Program-made: the position numbers and the translations under genes
Notes under the pieces: generated by a model
Told to the model about the DNA's origin: nothing
Seen by the model: the letters and a program-made list of their open reading frames with translations, nothing else
Database searches by the model: none
Source: Mumia sp. Pv4-285
GTDB taxonomy: Bacteria; Actinomycetota; Actinomycetes; Propionibacteriales; Nocardioidaceae
Direction: 5' to 3'
NCBI RefSeq assembly: GCF_041320275.1
Contig: NZ_CP162023.1
Coordinates: 1,488,001-1,552,000, forward strand
Length of the DNA stretch: 64,000 bases
In this document: piece by piece, positions 38,089 through 47,348 of the stretch
How positions within the stretch are numbered: position 1 is the stretch's first letter
How the letters are laid out: each line of letters opens with the position of its first letter

Positions 38089-39798
38089 ATGACGACGTCC
38101 CCGAGGCAGCACCTGCTCTTCTCGTCCTTCACCGGATACCAGCGGCGCTGGTTGCGCGGCGACCTGATCGCCGGGCTCACCGTGTGGGCCGTGCTGGTGC
38201 CGGAGTCGCTGGCGTACGCGACGATCGCCGGCGTCCCGCCGGTCGTCGGGCTGTACGCCGCGGCTCCGGCGCTCGTGCTGTACGCCGCCCTCGGCAGCTC
38301 GCGCCACCTCGTCGTGGCGACGATGTCGGGGACCGCGGCGCTCTCGGCGTCGGTGGTCGGCGACGTCGCGAAGGCGGGCACCGCCGACTTCGTCACGACG
38401 ACCACCGCGCTGGCGATCGTCGTCGGCATCCTCGGCATCGTCGCCGGCCTGTGCCGGCTCGGGTTCCTGTCGTCGTTCATCTCCGAGCCGGTGCTCAAGG
38501 GCTTCATCATCGGCCTCGCCCTGACGATCATCGTGGGCCAGGTCCCCGCCATGCTCGGCATCGACAAGCCGGCGGGCAGCTTCTTCGAGAAGCTCTGGGG
38601 GATCATCGTCCATCTCGGGGACGTCCAGGGTCCGACGCTCGCGGTCGGCGCCGTCGCTCTGGTCGCGATCCTCGTGCTCAAGCGCTTCGCGCCGCTCGTC
38701 CCCGCATCGCTGGCCGTGGTGCTCCTCGGCGTGCTCGCGGTCGTCGTCCTGAGCCTGGACGACCACGGAGTCGACATCGTGGGCACGATCCCGTCCGGAC
38801 TCCCGACCGTCGGAGTGCCCGACCTCAGCGTGGCGGACTACCTCCAGCTCGTCGGTCCTGCCATCGGTGTCCTGCTGATCGGGTTCGCCGAGGGACTCGG
38901 GGCGGCGAAGACGTACGCGGCGAAGGAGGGGTACGAGATCGACAGCAACCGCGAGCTCCTCGGACTGGGTGCGTCCAACATCGGCTCGGGCCTCGCCAGC
39001 GGGATGGTCGTCAACGGCAGCCTGTCGAAGACCGCCGTCAACGGCGGTGCCGGCGCACGGTCTCAGATCTCCACCATGACGGTCGCCGTGCTGACGATCG
39101 TCACGCTCCTGTTCCTGACCGGACTCTTCGAGAAGCTTCCCGAGGCGGTCCTGGCGGCCGTCGTGATCGCAGCCGTGATCGAGCTGGTCGACTTCGCCGC
39201 CCTCCGCCGGCTGTACGGAGTGTGGACCGGGCCGCTCGGGCAGATCTACAAGCGCGCCGCTCGCGTGGACTTCATCGCCGCCGTCGGCGCGATGCTCGGC
39301 GTGCTGGTGTTCGACACGCTGCCCGGCCTCTTCATCGGGATCAGCCTGTCGTTGATCACGCTGCTCTACCGCTCGTCGCGCCCCCACGTCGCCGAGCTGG
39401 TGAGGTCTCCGCGCGAGGGTCTGTGGTTGGACGGGGAGCGCCACGACGGGACCAGCGGCGACCCGCGGATCGCGGTGCTGCGGGTCGAGTCCGGGTTGTA
39501 CTTCGCGAACGCCGACTACGTCCGTGACCGCATCCGTCACGCGGCGCACGATCCCGTGCGGGCAGTCGTCCTCGACCTGGAGACCACGCCCAGCATCGAC
39601 GTCAGCGCCGCGTCGATGCTCGTGACGCTGCGGGCCGACCTCGAACGTCGTGGCGTGCTCCTGCTGGTCGCCCAGAGCCTCGGGCAGGTGCGGGACGTGC
39701 TGCGCACCTCTCAGGAGGAAAGCGGACTGCCCGAGGCCCATCCGTCGGTCGACGACGCGGTCGTCGCAGCGCAGGCTGCACTCGACGCCGGGCGATGA
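38089..39798 (+). CDS. SulP family anion transporter
   Basis: 569 aa. Eleven or more membrane segments with the SulP signature (DLIAGLTVWAVLVPESLAYA) and a C-terminal cytoplasmic STAS domain (VVLDLETTPSIDVSAASML). Family substrates are sulfate, bicarbonate or dicarboxylates; the sequence does not decide. Encoded immediately after the SHOCT gene. Confidence 0.92.
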   Translation: MTTSPRQHLLFSSFTGYQRRWLRGDLIAGLTVWAVLVPESLAYATIAGVPPVVGLYAAAPALVLYAALGSSRHLVVATMSGTAALSASVVGDVAKAGTADFVTTTTALAIVVGILGIVAGLCRLGFLSSFISEPVLKGFIIGLALTIIVGQVPAMLGIDKPAGSFFEKLWGIIVHLGDVQGPTLAVGAVALVAILVLKRFAPLVPASLAVVLLGVLAVVVLSLDDHGVDIVGTIPSGLPTVGVPDLSVADYLQLVGPAIGVLLIGFAEGLGAAKTYAAKEGYEIDSNRELLGLGASNIGSGLASGMVVNGSLSKTAVNGGAGARSQISTMTVAVLTIVTLLFLTGLFEKLPEAVLAAVVIAAVIELVDFAALRRLYGVWTGPLGQIYKRAARVDFIAAVGAMLGVLVFDTLPGLFIGISLSLITLLYRSSRPHVAELVRSPREGLWLDGERHDGTSGDPRIAVLRVESGLYFANADYVRDRIRHAAHDPVRAVVLDLETTPSIDVSAASMLVTLRADLERRGVLLLVAQSLGQVRDVLRTSQEESGLPEAHPSVDDAVVAAQAALDAGR

Positions 39799-39806
39799 GA
39801 GCCGGG

Positions 39807-40490
39807 TCAGCCGAGGAGACCGCCCAGACCCTTGCCGAGGTTGGAGAGTCCGAGGACGCTCAGCAGGACGGTCATGATGGCCGCGTTGTGGTCGCTCATG
39901 AAGTTCTTCAAGGCCTCCAACGGCGCCGTCATGCGGTCGCCGAGCGTCAGGAAGGCCAGCACGGGCCCGGCGACGAACGCGCTGCCGATCACGACGAAGA
40001 CGATCACGCAGGTGACCTCCTCGCCGCCGCTCAGCCCGTTCGAGGCGATCGCGACGGCCCCCGTCACCGACAGCGCGAGGTTCTTCGGGTTGACACCCGC
40101 GAGCGCTGCACCGAGGCCTATCGCGACCAGCGGTGAGGTCCGCTCGAGAGAGGCCATCCACTTCGGCTGCTCGGGCTCGGCTCCGGCGCGGGGCCGCTTG
40201 CGCCACGAGTTGGCCGCAAGCAGGAGGAAGAGCACACCGAGCACCAGCTTGATCCACGAGGTGGTCGTCGACGAGCCGGCGGTGTCGACGCCGTCGGGTC
40301 CGGCCACCAGGAGCACGATCACCACGACGGCCGTCAGTCCGAGCACCCACCCGAACGCGAACGCGGGTGCGGTCTGCGTCGCCCGCGCCGACATCAGCAT
40401 CAGGACGGTGGCGATGATCGGGATCGGGCTGATCGCGACGCCGAGCGCGGCGGGAAGCAGGTCTCCGAGGGCGGAGGACAGTCCGGGCAT
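39807..40490 (-). CDS. GAP (Sap/SfLAP) family membrane protein
   Basis: 227 aa, six membrane segments; the pattern ALGVAISPIPIIATVLMLMSARA and NPKNLALSVTGA fits the GAP family related to LysE-type exporters, some members of which are linked to lipid export in mycobacteria. ATG 40490 has AGGAG five bases upstream. Convergent with the SulP gene, eight bases apart. Confidence 0.75.
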   Translation of the reverse strand: MPGLSSALGDLLPAALGVAISPIPIIATVLMLMSARATQTAPAFAFGWVLGLTAVVVIVLLVAGPDGVDTAGSSTTTSWIKLVLGVLFLLLAANSWRKRPRAGAEPEQPKWMASLERTSPLVAIGLGAALAGVNPKNLALSVTGAVAIASNGLSGGEEVTCVIVFVVIGSAFVAGPVLAFLTLGDRMTAPLEALKNFMSDHNAAIMTVLLSVLGLSNLGKGLGGLLG

Positions 40491-40642
40491 CCTTGCTCCT
40501 TGCATCGAGGTGGCGTGGTAACAGCATGACGTTGCGGACCCACGGATCGAATCACCCCGCCGGAGTGATGCCCCCGTGGCCGCCCGCCGACAGATTGAGC
40601 GGTACGCGGCGGGCTGGCCGCCGCCTAAAAGAAGGAGCACCC

Positions 40643-41044
40643 ATGTCCAGCCGCACCGGCACGAGCAACCCATGGGCACAGGGAGTCACGATCTTCGCGG
40701 CGGCGATGCTCGCGATCATCGGGTTCGTCCAGATCTTCCAGGGCATCGCAGCCATCGCCAACGATGATCTGTTCGTGACCACCGAGAACTACGTGTTCTC
40801 GTTCGACACCACGACGTGGGGATGGATCCACCTCGTGCTCGGCATCCTCGCCATCGTGATCGCCTTCGCGATCATGACCGGCAACGCCTTCGCACGCGGT
40901 GCGGGCATCGGGCTCGCGATCCTCTCGATCATCGCGAACTTCCTCTGGCTCCCGTACTACCCGTTCTGGGGGGTGCTGATCATTGCGTTTGACGTCCTCC
41001 TGATCTGGGCACTGGCCAACTACACGCCGGACTTCGAGAGCTGA
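40643..41044 (+). CDS. DUF7144 family membrane protein
   Basis: 133 aa with four membrane helices. The conserved FVTTENYVFSFDTTTWGWIH loop and ANFLWLPYYPFWGVLIIAFD identify the family, common in actinobacteria and of unknown function. GAAGGAG precedes ATG 40643. It is followed after 11 bases by a small soluble protein gene. Confidence 0.8.
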   Translation: MSSRTGTSNPWAQGVTIFAAAMLAIIGFVQIFQGIAAIANDDLFVTTENYVFSFDTTTWGWIHLVLGILAIVIAFAIMTGNAFARGAGIGLAILSIIANFLWLPYYPFWGVLIIAFDVLLIWALANYTPDFES

Positions 41045-41055
41045 CGGAGATCTTG

Positions 41056-41322
41056 ATGACGAGTGCCTCGCCGGGCCGCCGCACCTCCTTCGGAGTCGTG
41101 GTGCGAGCCGACCTCGACGAGGCACTCGTCTCCGCACTGGGCGCGCTGAGGATGCGCGTCGACACGGACGGGCCTGTCGCGCTGCGCGGTGAGTTCCGTG
41201 ACCACGCGGAGCTCCTCGGCGCACTCCAGGCGCTGGAGGCGCTCGGCGTCGAGCTGGTCGAGGTCACTCAGCAGGACGAACCCGGATCGTCAGAGTCCGA
41301 CCGTGGGCGGGACGTCGGCTGA
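41056..41322 (+). CDS. Small protein, paralogue of the gene at 43800-44021
   Basis: 88 aa. The central part VVVRADLDEALVSALGALRM, then DGPVALRGEFRDHAELLGAL and LGVELVEV, aligns with the 73-aa protein encoded at 43800-44021 (shared DGxVxLRGEF, AEL, LExLG, LVxV, Q). The fold is probably a small beta-alpha unit. GGAG lies six bases before ATG 41056. Its 3' end overlaps the convergent membrane-protein gene by 33 bases. Function unknown. Confidence 0.65.
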   Translation: MTSASPGRRTSFGVVVRADLDEALVSALGALRMRVDTDGPVALRGEFRDHAELLGALQALEALGVELVEVTQQDEPGSSESDRGRDVG

Positions 41323-42651
41323 GCCCTCCGTAGCCACTTCGTCGGTGCGGCGCGGTCCTGCGACGAGCTCGACGACCACGATGCCGAGAACGACGAGGAC
41401 CACGATCACCAGCGCGCTGCTTCCGGTCGGATGGTCGATCGAGATGTAGACCAGCGCTCCCAGCGCGACGACGAGCATGCGGGCGAACGTCCGGTAGGTG
41501 CTCACGAAGGTCGAGACCGGACCGCGTCGTACGCCCGACCTCTCACGCAGGCTCGCGAGCGCGCCGGCGGCCCCCGTGCGGATCGTGGCCCCCGCCCCGG
41601 TGCGTGCCATCAGGAAGGCGGCGATCGCGATCGCCAGAGCCACGACGAGGATGGCCCGCAGCGCCGTACGGACGAACAGGACCAGCTGGTCATAGATCAC
41701 CGCCGCAGCATCAGGGGGGAGCACGTCTGCGGGGACGGCGTCGAGGTAGACCGGTCGGACGAGGTTGAGCGCGAGCCCGAGCAGCAGCATCGACACCGCG
41801 ACCGCCAGCGACGCCGTGATCACCGTACGGCGCCGGTCCCGGGCGACCATCACGGCGGTCGCGAGCAGGATCAGGCCGAGGATGGGGAGCACCCGCGCCA
41901 TCGTGTCGAGCCAGGCGAACCACTTCTGGGCCGTGCCGATGTCCTTGGACTGGAAGAGCACGAACGTGGCGTTGACGGTGGGGATGCGCTCGGCGAGCTG
42001 GAAGCCCCGATCGATCAGCAGCTCCTTCGAGGCGTCGATGAACGGAGCGATGTTGATGCTGAGCGCGTCGTCCGACGCCTCGACGCCGTTGCGTGTCTCT
42101 CCGGTCAGCACCGCGACGGCCTGGGCGTGCGCCTCGCGGTTCGCAGTGACCCAGGCGTCCGCGAACACGTCGCTCTCGACGACGCGTGCAACGGTGTCGT
42201 GGATGAAGTTCTCGACCGCGTTGGTCAGAGGGCTCGCCAGTGCCGGGATCAACGGCGCGGCGCGCGGGGGGACGAAGCCCTGCTGAGACAGGGCAGACAA
42301 GGCGTCCTTGGTCGCCTGGTCGAGGTTGAGCCTCGTCACGATGTTGCGCGTGATGATGTCGGTGATCGCGTTCTGGACCGCCGGATCGTCGGCCAGGGGG
42401 GCCACCGTGTCCACGTAGCGGTCGGTGTCGCCGATCTCGTCGTGGGCCCAGGTCGCGACGACGGACAAGGGCGCCATGAGCGCACCGAGCACGACGAGGA
42501 CGGCGACCAGCGGGGTTCGCCACCAGCCGGTCCTGCCGGTCGGCGGCGGAGGTGTCGTCGCGCTTCCCGAGACGGCCACCTGCTCACGCAGCGCGGCGAC
42601 CTCGGCTCGCAGCCGTGTCACCTCGTCGTCGGGGTCTGCTGCCTCGCTCAT
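41290..42651 (-). CDS. Integral membrane protein with large extracytoplasmic domain
   Basis: 453 aa. An N-terminal coiled coil (DDEVTRLRAEVAALREQ) with a Pro/Thr linker, a membrane helix (PLVAVLVVLGALMAPLSVVA), a roughly 170-residue extracytoplasmic region, and then four or five further helices. ATG 42651 overlaps the AI-2E stop (ATGA) and has AAGGAG seven bases upstream, so the two form an operon. I do not recognise the soluble domain. Confidence 0.8.
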   Translation of the reverse strand: MSEAADPDDEVTRLRAEVAALREQVAVSGSATTPPPPTGRTGWWRTPLVAVLVVLGALMAPLSVVATWAHDEIGDTDRYVDTVAPLADDPAVQNAITDIITRNIVTRLNLDQATKDALSALSQQGFVPPRAAPLIPALASPLTNAVENFIHDTVARVVESDVFADAWVTANREAHAQAVAVLTGETRNGVEASDDALSINIAPFIDASKELLIDRGFQLAERIPTVNATFVLFQSKDIGTAQKWFAWLDTMARVLPILGLILLATAVMVARDRRRTVITASLAVAVSMLLLGLALNLVRPVYLDAVPADVLPPDAAAVIYDQLVLFVRTALRAILVVALAIAIAAFLMARTGAGATIRTGAAGALASLRERSGVRRGPVSTFVSTYRTFARMLVVALGALVYISIDHPTGSSALVIVVLVVLGIVVVELVAGPRRTDEVATEGSADVPPTVGL

Positions 42652-43745
42652 GGTGTGTCTCCTTCGGTCGCCGCGCGCGGCACGGCGACCGGCTCGGACG
42701 GAGTGCTGGACAGGAGCGGACCGATCCAGCCGCGGTCGGGGCTGACGTCGATGAAGATCGCCTTGACCAGCAGCGTCAAGGGGACCGCGAGGATCGCGCC
42801 GACGCCCCCGAAGATCGACGCCCAGAAGATGAGCGAGATGAACGTCAGGGTCCCCGACAGTCCCACGGAGCTCCCGACGACCTTGGGCTGGATCAGCGTC
42901 TGGAGGACGAAGTTCACGCCGCAGTAGACAGCGACGACCGCGATCGCGGTGCCGACCCCGTGGTCGAGCAGCGCGATGATCGTCGGCGGGATCACGCCGA
43001 TGATGAAGCCGATGTTGGGGATGTAGTTCGTCAGGAACGCCAGCAGCCCCCACAGCCACGGGTCACGGATGTCGAGTGCGTACAGGGCGACCACGTCGAC
43101 CAGCGCGACCACGAGACCGAAGAGTGTCGAGACGATGAGGTACGAGCGTGTGCCGCGCGCGAAGACACCGAACGCCTCCGCCGTGCGTGACCCGATGGAC
43201 GGGACGCTTCGCAGCTTCGACGTGAAGGACCCGGCGTCCGTGGCGACGAAGAAGAGGAGGACGACGATGAAGAAGATGCTCGTGAGTGCGCCTGCCAGTC
43301 CGCCGATCAGATCGGTCGCCACGCCGACCACGCTGCTCAGGTCCACGTCGCTGATCATGGCTCGGACCTGGCTGCTCCCGATGCCCATCTGCTCGAGCTT
43401 GTCGCCGACATCGTCGACGAAGGCGTTGAACTGGGGCTCGTACTCGGTGAGGGCGGTCGCGAACCGCGCCCCCGCGAGCACCAGCGCGAAACCGAAGCCG
43501 ATGACGATCGCGTACACCGCGATCAGCGAGAGGCCCGTGGCCAGCCACTGGGGGAGACCGCGTCCGACGGTGTAGTCGCGGAGCGGCTGCACGGCGACGA
43601 CGAGGACCAGTGCGAGGATCAGCGGGCCGAGGATCCCGGAGAACTGCCTCAGACCGATGATGGCGACCAGCGCGGCCGCGGTGGTCACGATGATCAGGGG
43701 TTCGCGGGGCAAGGACCGAGGCGTTGCATCGAAATCGTCAGACAC
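42648..43745 (-). CDS. AI-2E family transporter
   Basis: 365 aa, eight membrane segments in the PerM/AI-2E (TqsA) pattern, including LTNYIPNIGFIIGVIPPTIIA and GVGAILAVPLTLLVKAI. Family members export signals or ions; the substrate here is unknown. GTG 43745 lies six bases after TACCGT (43752-43757, minus strand): leaderless. First gene of a two-gene operon with the membrane protein downstream. Confidence 0.88.
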   Translation of the reverse strand: MSDDFDATPRSLPREPLIIVTTAAALVAIIGLRQFSGILGPLILALVLVVAVQPLRDYTVGRGLPQWLATGLSLIAVYAIVIGFGFALVLAGARFATALTEYEPQFNAFVDDVGDKLEQMGIGSSQVRAMISDVDLSSVVGVATDLIGGLAGALTSIFFIVVLLFFVATDAGSFTSKLRSVPSIGSRTAEAFGVFARGTRSYLIVSTLFGLVVALVDVVALYALDIRDPWLWGLLAFLTNYIPNIGFIIGVIPPTIIALLDHGVGTAIAVVAVYCGVNFVLQTLIQPKVVGSSVGLSGTLTFISLIFWASIFGGVGAILAVPLTLLVKAIFIDVSPDRGWIGPLLSSTPSEPVAVPRAATEGDTP

Positions 43746-43799
43746 GTATCGACGGTAGAGCACCCGTGCCCGATCGTGTCTCACCCCAGCGGTGTGACT

Positions 43800-44021
43800 T
43801 CAGGGAATCTGGCGCACCGACACGAGTCCGAGCCCGAGGTCCTCGAGGGAGAAGATCACGTCGTTGAGCTCCGCCAGCCCGGCGAACTCGCCACGGAGCA
43901 CGACACTGCCGTCCGGTCGGGTCGAGGCTGCCAGTCCCATGCCCCGAAGCGTCGACCTCGATCCTTCGGTGAGGACACCGTCGGCCACGATCTCGTAGAC
44001 CACCGCGTGCTCGTCCCCCAT
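43800..44021 (-). CDS. Small protein, paralogue of the gene at 41056-41322
   Basis: 73 aa. DGSVVLRGEFAGLAELNDVI and LEDLGLGLVSVRQ align with the protein at 41056. The N-terminal part VYEIVADGVLTEGSRSTLRGMG matches the same region with more divergence. ATG 44021 has no Shine-Dalgarno sequence; CAGACT six bases upstream allows a leaderless start. It lies 54 bases upstream of the AI-2E start on the same strand. Confidence 0.65.
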   Translation of the reverse strand: MGDEHAVVYEIVADGVLTEGSRSTLRGMGLAASTRPDGSVVLRGEFAGLAELNDVIFSLEDLGLGLVSVRQIP

Positions 44022-44077
44022 GGCACCAGTCTGTTGGGGTGCGTCGGCGGGCGACTCACCCTTGGGGGGCGAGATCG

Positions 44078-46417
44078 TCAGAGCAGACCGATCGCCTCGG
44101 CCTTGAGCACGGCCTCGCGGCGCGACTCCACACCGAGCTTGCGGTAGATCGCGCGGAGATGGGTCTTCAGGGTGTTGCGTGAGATGAAGAGCGCCGCGCA
44201 GATCTCGGCCTGGTCCAACGTGCCCGGAAGGTACTGGAGGATCTCGTCCTCACGGACCGACAGGGCGACGACGAGCCCGACGGAGTCGCGGCGGTGCTCG
44301 CCACGGAGGTCCACGAGGAGGCGGGCGACGAGGTCGGCATGCCGCCCTACCCGCTGGCGCTCGGCGGACAGCAGCTCGACCGCGGTCGCTCCGAGCTCGC
44401 GCCAGGCGCGTCGCCACCCGTGCTGCTCCGTGCTCGCCAGTGCTCGGCGCATCGCCGTCGAGGCGGCAGTGGCGTCTTCGGTGCGGTGTGCGAGAACGGC
44501 GTGCGCGAGGTGCAGGCGGACCTCGATGTCCGGCGCTGGCGTGGGCAATGCGTCCAGGTGGTCGGCCAGCGCCGCCGCAGCCGCGCGAACGTCGCCGCTG
44601 CCGAGCAACGCGATCTCGTGCGAGAGACGCGCGTGACGCGCGACCAGCCGGCTGTGCTGCGCTTCAGCGTTGGCGGAGACGACCTGCGGAGCGGCCGTCC
44701 CGGTCCGCGTGAGGAGCGCCTGCCGCGCCGCGTCGACCTCGCGCCGCGGGAGGACGCCCGCGTGCGCGCCTGCGCGGTGCGGGCCGTGGAGCCCGGCATC
44801 GCTGCTCGGGTCGTACTCGTCGCGCTCGAACGCCACCCACCCGCGGACGAGGAGCACCGAGTCAGGCAGGTCGTCGTCACCCGCGGATGGTTGGTCGGCG
44901 ATCGCCGCTGCCGCCCCCGCGAGGTCGCCCGCTCCCCACGACACCCACGCCTCGACCTCGGCGGAGGCCGTCACGATGCCGGGAAGGCCGACCCCGACCC
45001 GACGCGCCGTCGCGAGGTGCGCTGCGGCGTCCTCGGGAGCACCCGCGAACGCGGCGACGAGGCCGTTCGTGACCGCCCAGGCTGCACGCAACGCCGCTGC
45101 AGGCGACCGGGGCAGGCTGTCGTGCTCGGAGAGGACCGGTTGCGGCGTCCCCAGCGCGGGCCCGACGTCCTCGATGCGGTCGGCGGTGAGCGCCAGGCGA
45201 GCACGGCACAGGCGCGCCAGGGCATCGGCGTGCCTGGTCGCCACGATGCTCGCGGAGACCGGGCCATGGACGTGGTTCAGCTCGTCGTCGGCCACGACCG
45301 TGTCGGCTTCCACGGTTCCCAGCGCCCGAGCAGCCGCGACGAGATGGAGACGACTGTCATCGGTGCCGACGGCGTGCGGGATGGCGGCGACGAGAGAGTC
45401 GACGGCCGCCCAGGAACCGTCGCCCACTGCCACGCATGCCAGTGCGACGGCGTCGTCGGCGGCCAGGTCCCAGTCGTGGGCCTCCACCGCGTGGCGACCG
45501 CTCGGCGCATGCTCGGACTTCTCGGCGTACCAGCGGGCGGTCTCACGGTGCAGCGCTCGGACGACGTCCGGCGTCTCACGGGTCAGCTCGTCGAGCAGGA
45601 CCTGCCTCAGCAGGTGGTGGTAGTGGTAGATGCCCGACTCGTCGTCTCGGGAGACGAACCCCACCCGGTGGGCGACCTCGTCGAGCACGGCGCCGGCGTC
45701 AGCGCGGCCGGCCAGCCGGACAGCGAGCGCGACGTCGAACCGCTCGGGCACCGCCGTCATGCGGAGGAAGTCCCTCAGGTCGTGGTCGAGGGAGTCGAGG
45801 ACCTGGGCGACGAGATAGCTCCCCGTCGGCGAGAAGGCTCCGATGTCGACCGTGCTGCGTCTCACGCGTCCGGCACCGAGGCGGACGCCGGCGGGCCAGC
45901 CGTCGGTCTCGACGTACAGCGAGTGCGCCTCCTCGGGGTTCAGGCGCCGACCTGTGCGTGCCACCACACGGACGAGCTCACCGACCGTGAAGGCAAGATC
46001 GTCGGCACGAAGCTCACTGACCCGGCCTGAGAGTCGTTGGCCGTGGAGAGCGACGAGGGGGTCGACGCGGGTGGCCACCACGAGTGGTGCCTGCGTGCTC
46101 GCGGCTTCACAGGCTGCAAGGAAGTCGTCGCCCCAGCCGTTGCGGTGGCAGTCGTCCACGACGACGGTCCGCCCTCGCTCGAGGGCACGCCTGGCGACGC
46201 TCCAGGCGTCCGGTGCGTCCGCGTCGACCTGGACGACGCCGGTCGCTCGAGACTCGATCCACTGACGCAGGAGGACGGACTTGCCGTAGCCGGCTGGAGC
46301 GGCGACCAGCACGATCGGACGCCGAGCAGCGCGGTCGAGCGCGCCCAGCACCCGCTTGCGGACGATGACGGCGTCGTCGACGAACACCGCCTGACCCTTG
46401 TACGCACGGAGCGCCAC
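44078..46417 (-). CDS. LuxR-family ATP-binding regulator (MalT/LAL type)
   Basis: 779 aa. N-terminal STAND/AAA ATPase with Walker A APAGYGKS, a Walker B-like VVVDDCH, then a long TPR-like helical region, and a C-terminal LuxR HTH (LSVREDEILQYLPGTLDQAEICAALFI...TLKTHLRAIYRKLGV). Such proteins bind an inducer and multimerise to activate transcription. GTG 46417 was chosen for the AAGGGGGA ribosome site; longer in-frame starts exist up to 46549. The HTH is adjacent to the small paralogue gene; targets unknown. Confidence 0.9.
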   Translation of the reverse strand: MALRAYKGQAVFVDDAVIVRKRVLGALDRAARRPIVLVAAPAGYGKSVLLRQWIESRATGVVQVDADAPDAWSVARRALERGRTVVVDDCHRNGWGDDFLAACEAASTQAPLVVATRVDPLVALHGQRLSGRVSELRADDLAFTVGELVRVVARTGRRLNPEEAHSLYVETDGWPAGVRLGAGRVRRSTVDIGAFSPTGSYLVAQVLDSLDHDLRDFLRMTAVPERFDVALAVRLAGRADAGAVLDEVAHRVGFVSRDDESGIYHYHHLLRQVLLDELTRETPDVVRALHRETARWYAEKSEHAPSGRHAVEAHDWDLAADDAVALACVAVGDGSWAAVDSLVAAIPHAVGTDDSRLHLVAAARALGTVEADTVVADDELNHVHGPVSASIVATRHADALARLCRARLALTADRIEDVGPALGTPQPVLSEHDSLPRSPAAALRAAWAVTNGLVAAFAGAPEDAAAHLATARRVGVGLPGIVTASAEVEAWVSWGAGDLAGAAAAIADQPSAGDDDLPDSVLLVRGWVAFERDEYDPSSDAGLHGPHRAGAHAGVLPRREVDAARQALLTRTGTAAPQVVSANAEAQHSRLVARHARLSHEIALLGSGDVRAAAAALADHLDALPTPAPDIEVRLHLAHAVLAHRTEDATAASTAMRRALASTEQHGWRRAWRELGATAVELLSAERQRVGRHADLVARLLVDLRGEHRRDSVGLVVALSVREDEILQYLPGTLDQAEICAALFISRNTLKTHLRAIYRKLGVESRREAVLKAEAIGLL

Positions 46418-46536
46418 CGCTTCCCCCTTGGTGCCTGCGGACGTCCCCACGTACGACCTCGGCACTCGGAGGCTACTCGGAGGACGGAGACCCCGCGACC
46501 GGTTGTCACGGCGTGCCGAACCGTAGGGTTGGTCCG

Positions 46537-47346
46537 GTGAACGACGCACAGGTCATCCGGGGGAGCTCGGTGCTGCCCGCCCGCCGTACCCCGATCACGC
46601 TCCACACCGCCGACGGGCTGGAGCTGGTGGGCGAGCTCGCCGTCCCCGAGGAGCGTGAGCCGGTCGCGACGATGATCTGCCTGCACCCGCTTCCGACGCA
46701 CGGCGGCATGATGGACAGCCACCTCTTCCGCAAGGCCTCGTACCGGCTCCCGGCGCTCGCGGGGATCGCCGTGCTGCGGTTCAACACCCGCGGCACGACC
46801 AGCGCGCAGGGGACCAGCGAGGGGGCGTTCGACAAGGCGGTCGGCGAGCGGTACGACGTCGCGGCCGCGATCGAGGTCGCGGACTTCGAGGACCTGCCGA
46901 ACATCTGGATCGTCGGCTGGTCGTTCGGCACGGACCTGACGCTGAAGTACGGGTTGGACTCGGAGGTCGAGGGGGCGATCCTGCTCTCGCCGCCGCTGCG
47001 GTACTCCGAGGACTCCGACCTCGATGCGTGGGCTGCGTCAGGCAAGCCCGTCGTCGCCCTCGTGCCGGAGCACGACGACTACCTTCGGCCGGCGGAGGCG
47101 CGCGAGCGCTTCGCGCGGGTGCCGCAGGCCGAGGTGATCGGCGTGGACGGCGCGAAGCACCTGTGGGTCGGTGACACGGAGCGCGTGCTCGACGAGATCG
47201 TCGCCCGCCTCGCACCGCAGGTCACAGTCCCGCTGCCACGCACGTGGGACGGGCCCATGGAACGGGCCGACGCCTCGGTGTACCGCGACCGGACAGTCGC
47301 GGCGTTCGAGGACGCCGGCCCGCAGCCAGGTGACCAGGAGACCTGA
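46537..47346 (+). CDS. Alpha/beta hydrolase
   Basis: 269 aa. Early strand MICLHPLPTHGG, RFNTRGTT, nucleophile elbow GWSFGTDL (GxSxG), acid region VPEHDDYLRP and catalytic His in GAKHLWVGD. The family covers esterases and serine hydrolases; substrate unknown. GTG 46537 is seven bases after TAGGGT (46524-46529): leaderless. Divergent from the LuxR regulator. Confidence 0.87.
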   Translation: MNDAQVIRGSSVLPARRTPITLHTADGLELVGELAVPEEREPVATMICLHPLPTHGGMMDSHLFRKASYRLPALAGIAVLRFNTRGTTSAQGTSEGAFDKAVGERYDVAAAIEVADFEDLPNIWIVGWSFGTDLTLKYGLDSEVEGAILLSPPLRYSEDSDLDAWAASGKPVVALVPEHDDYLRPAEARERFARVPQAEVIGVDGAKHLWVGDTERVLDEIVARLAPQVTVPLPRTWDGPMERADASVYRDRTVAAFEDAGPQPGDQET

Positions 47347-47348
47347 GG

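Noticed and set aside
41290-43745. Quorum-sensing function for the AI-2E family protein
   Set aside because: The family name does not establish AI-2 transport; no luxS or lsr genes are in the window.
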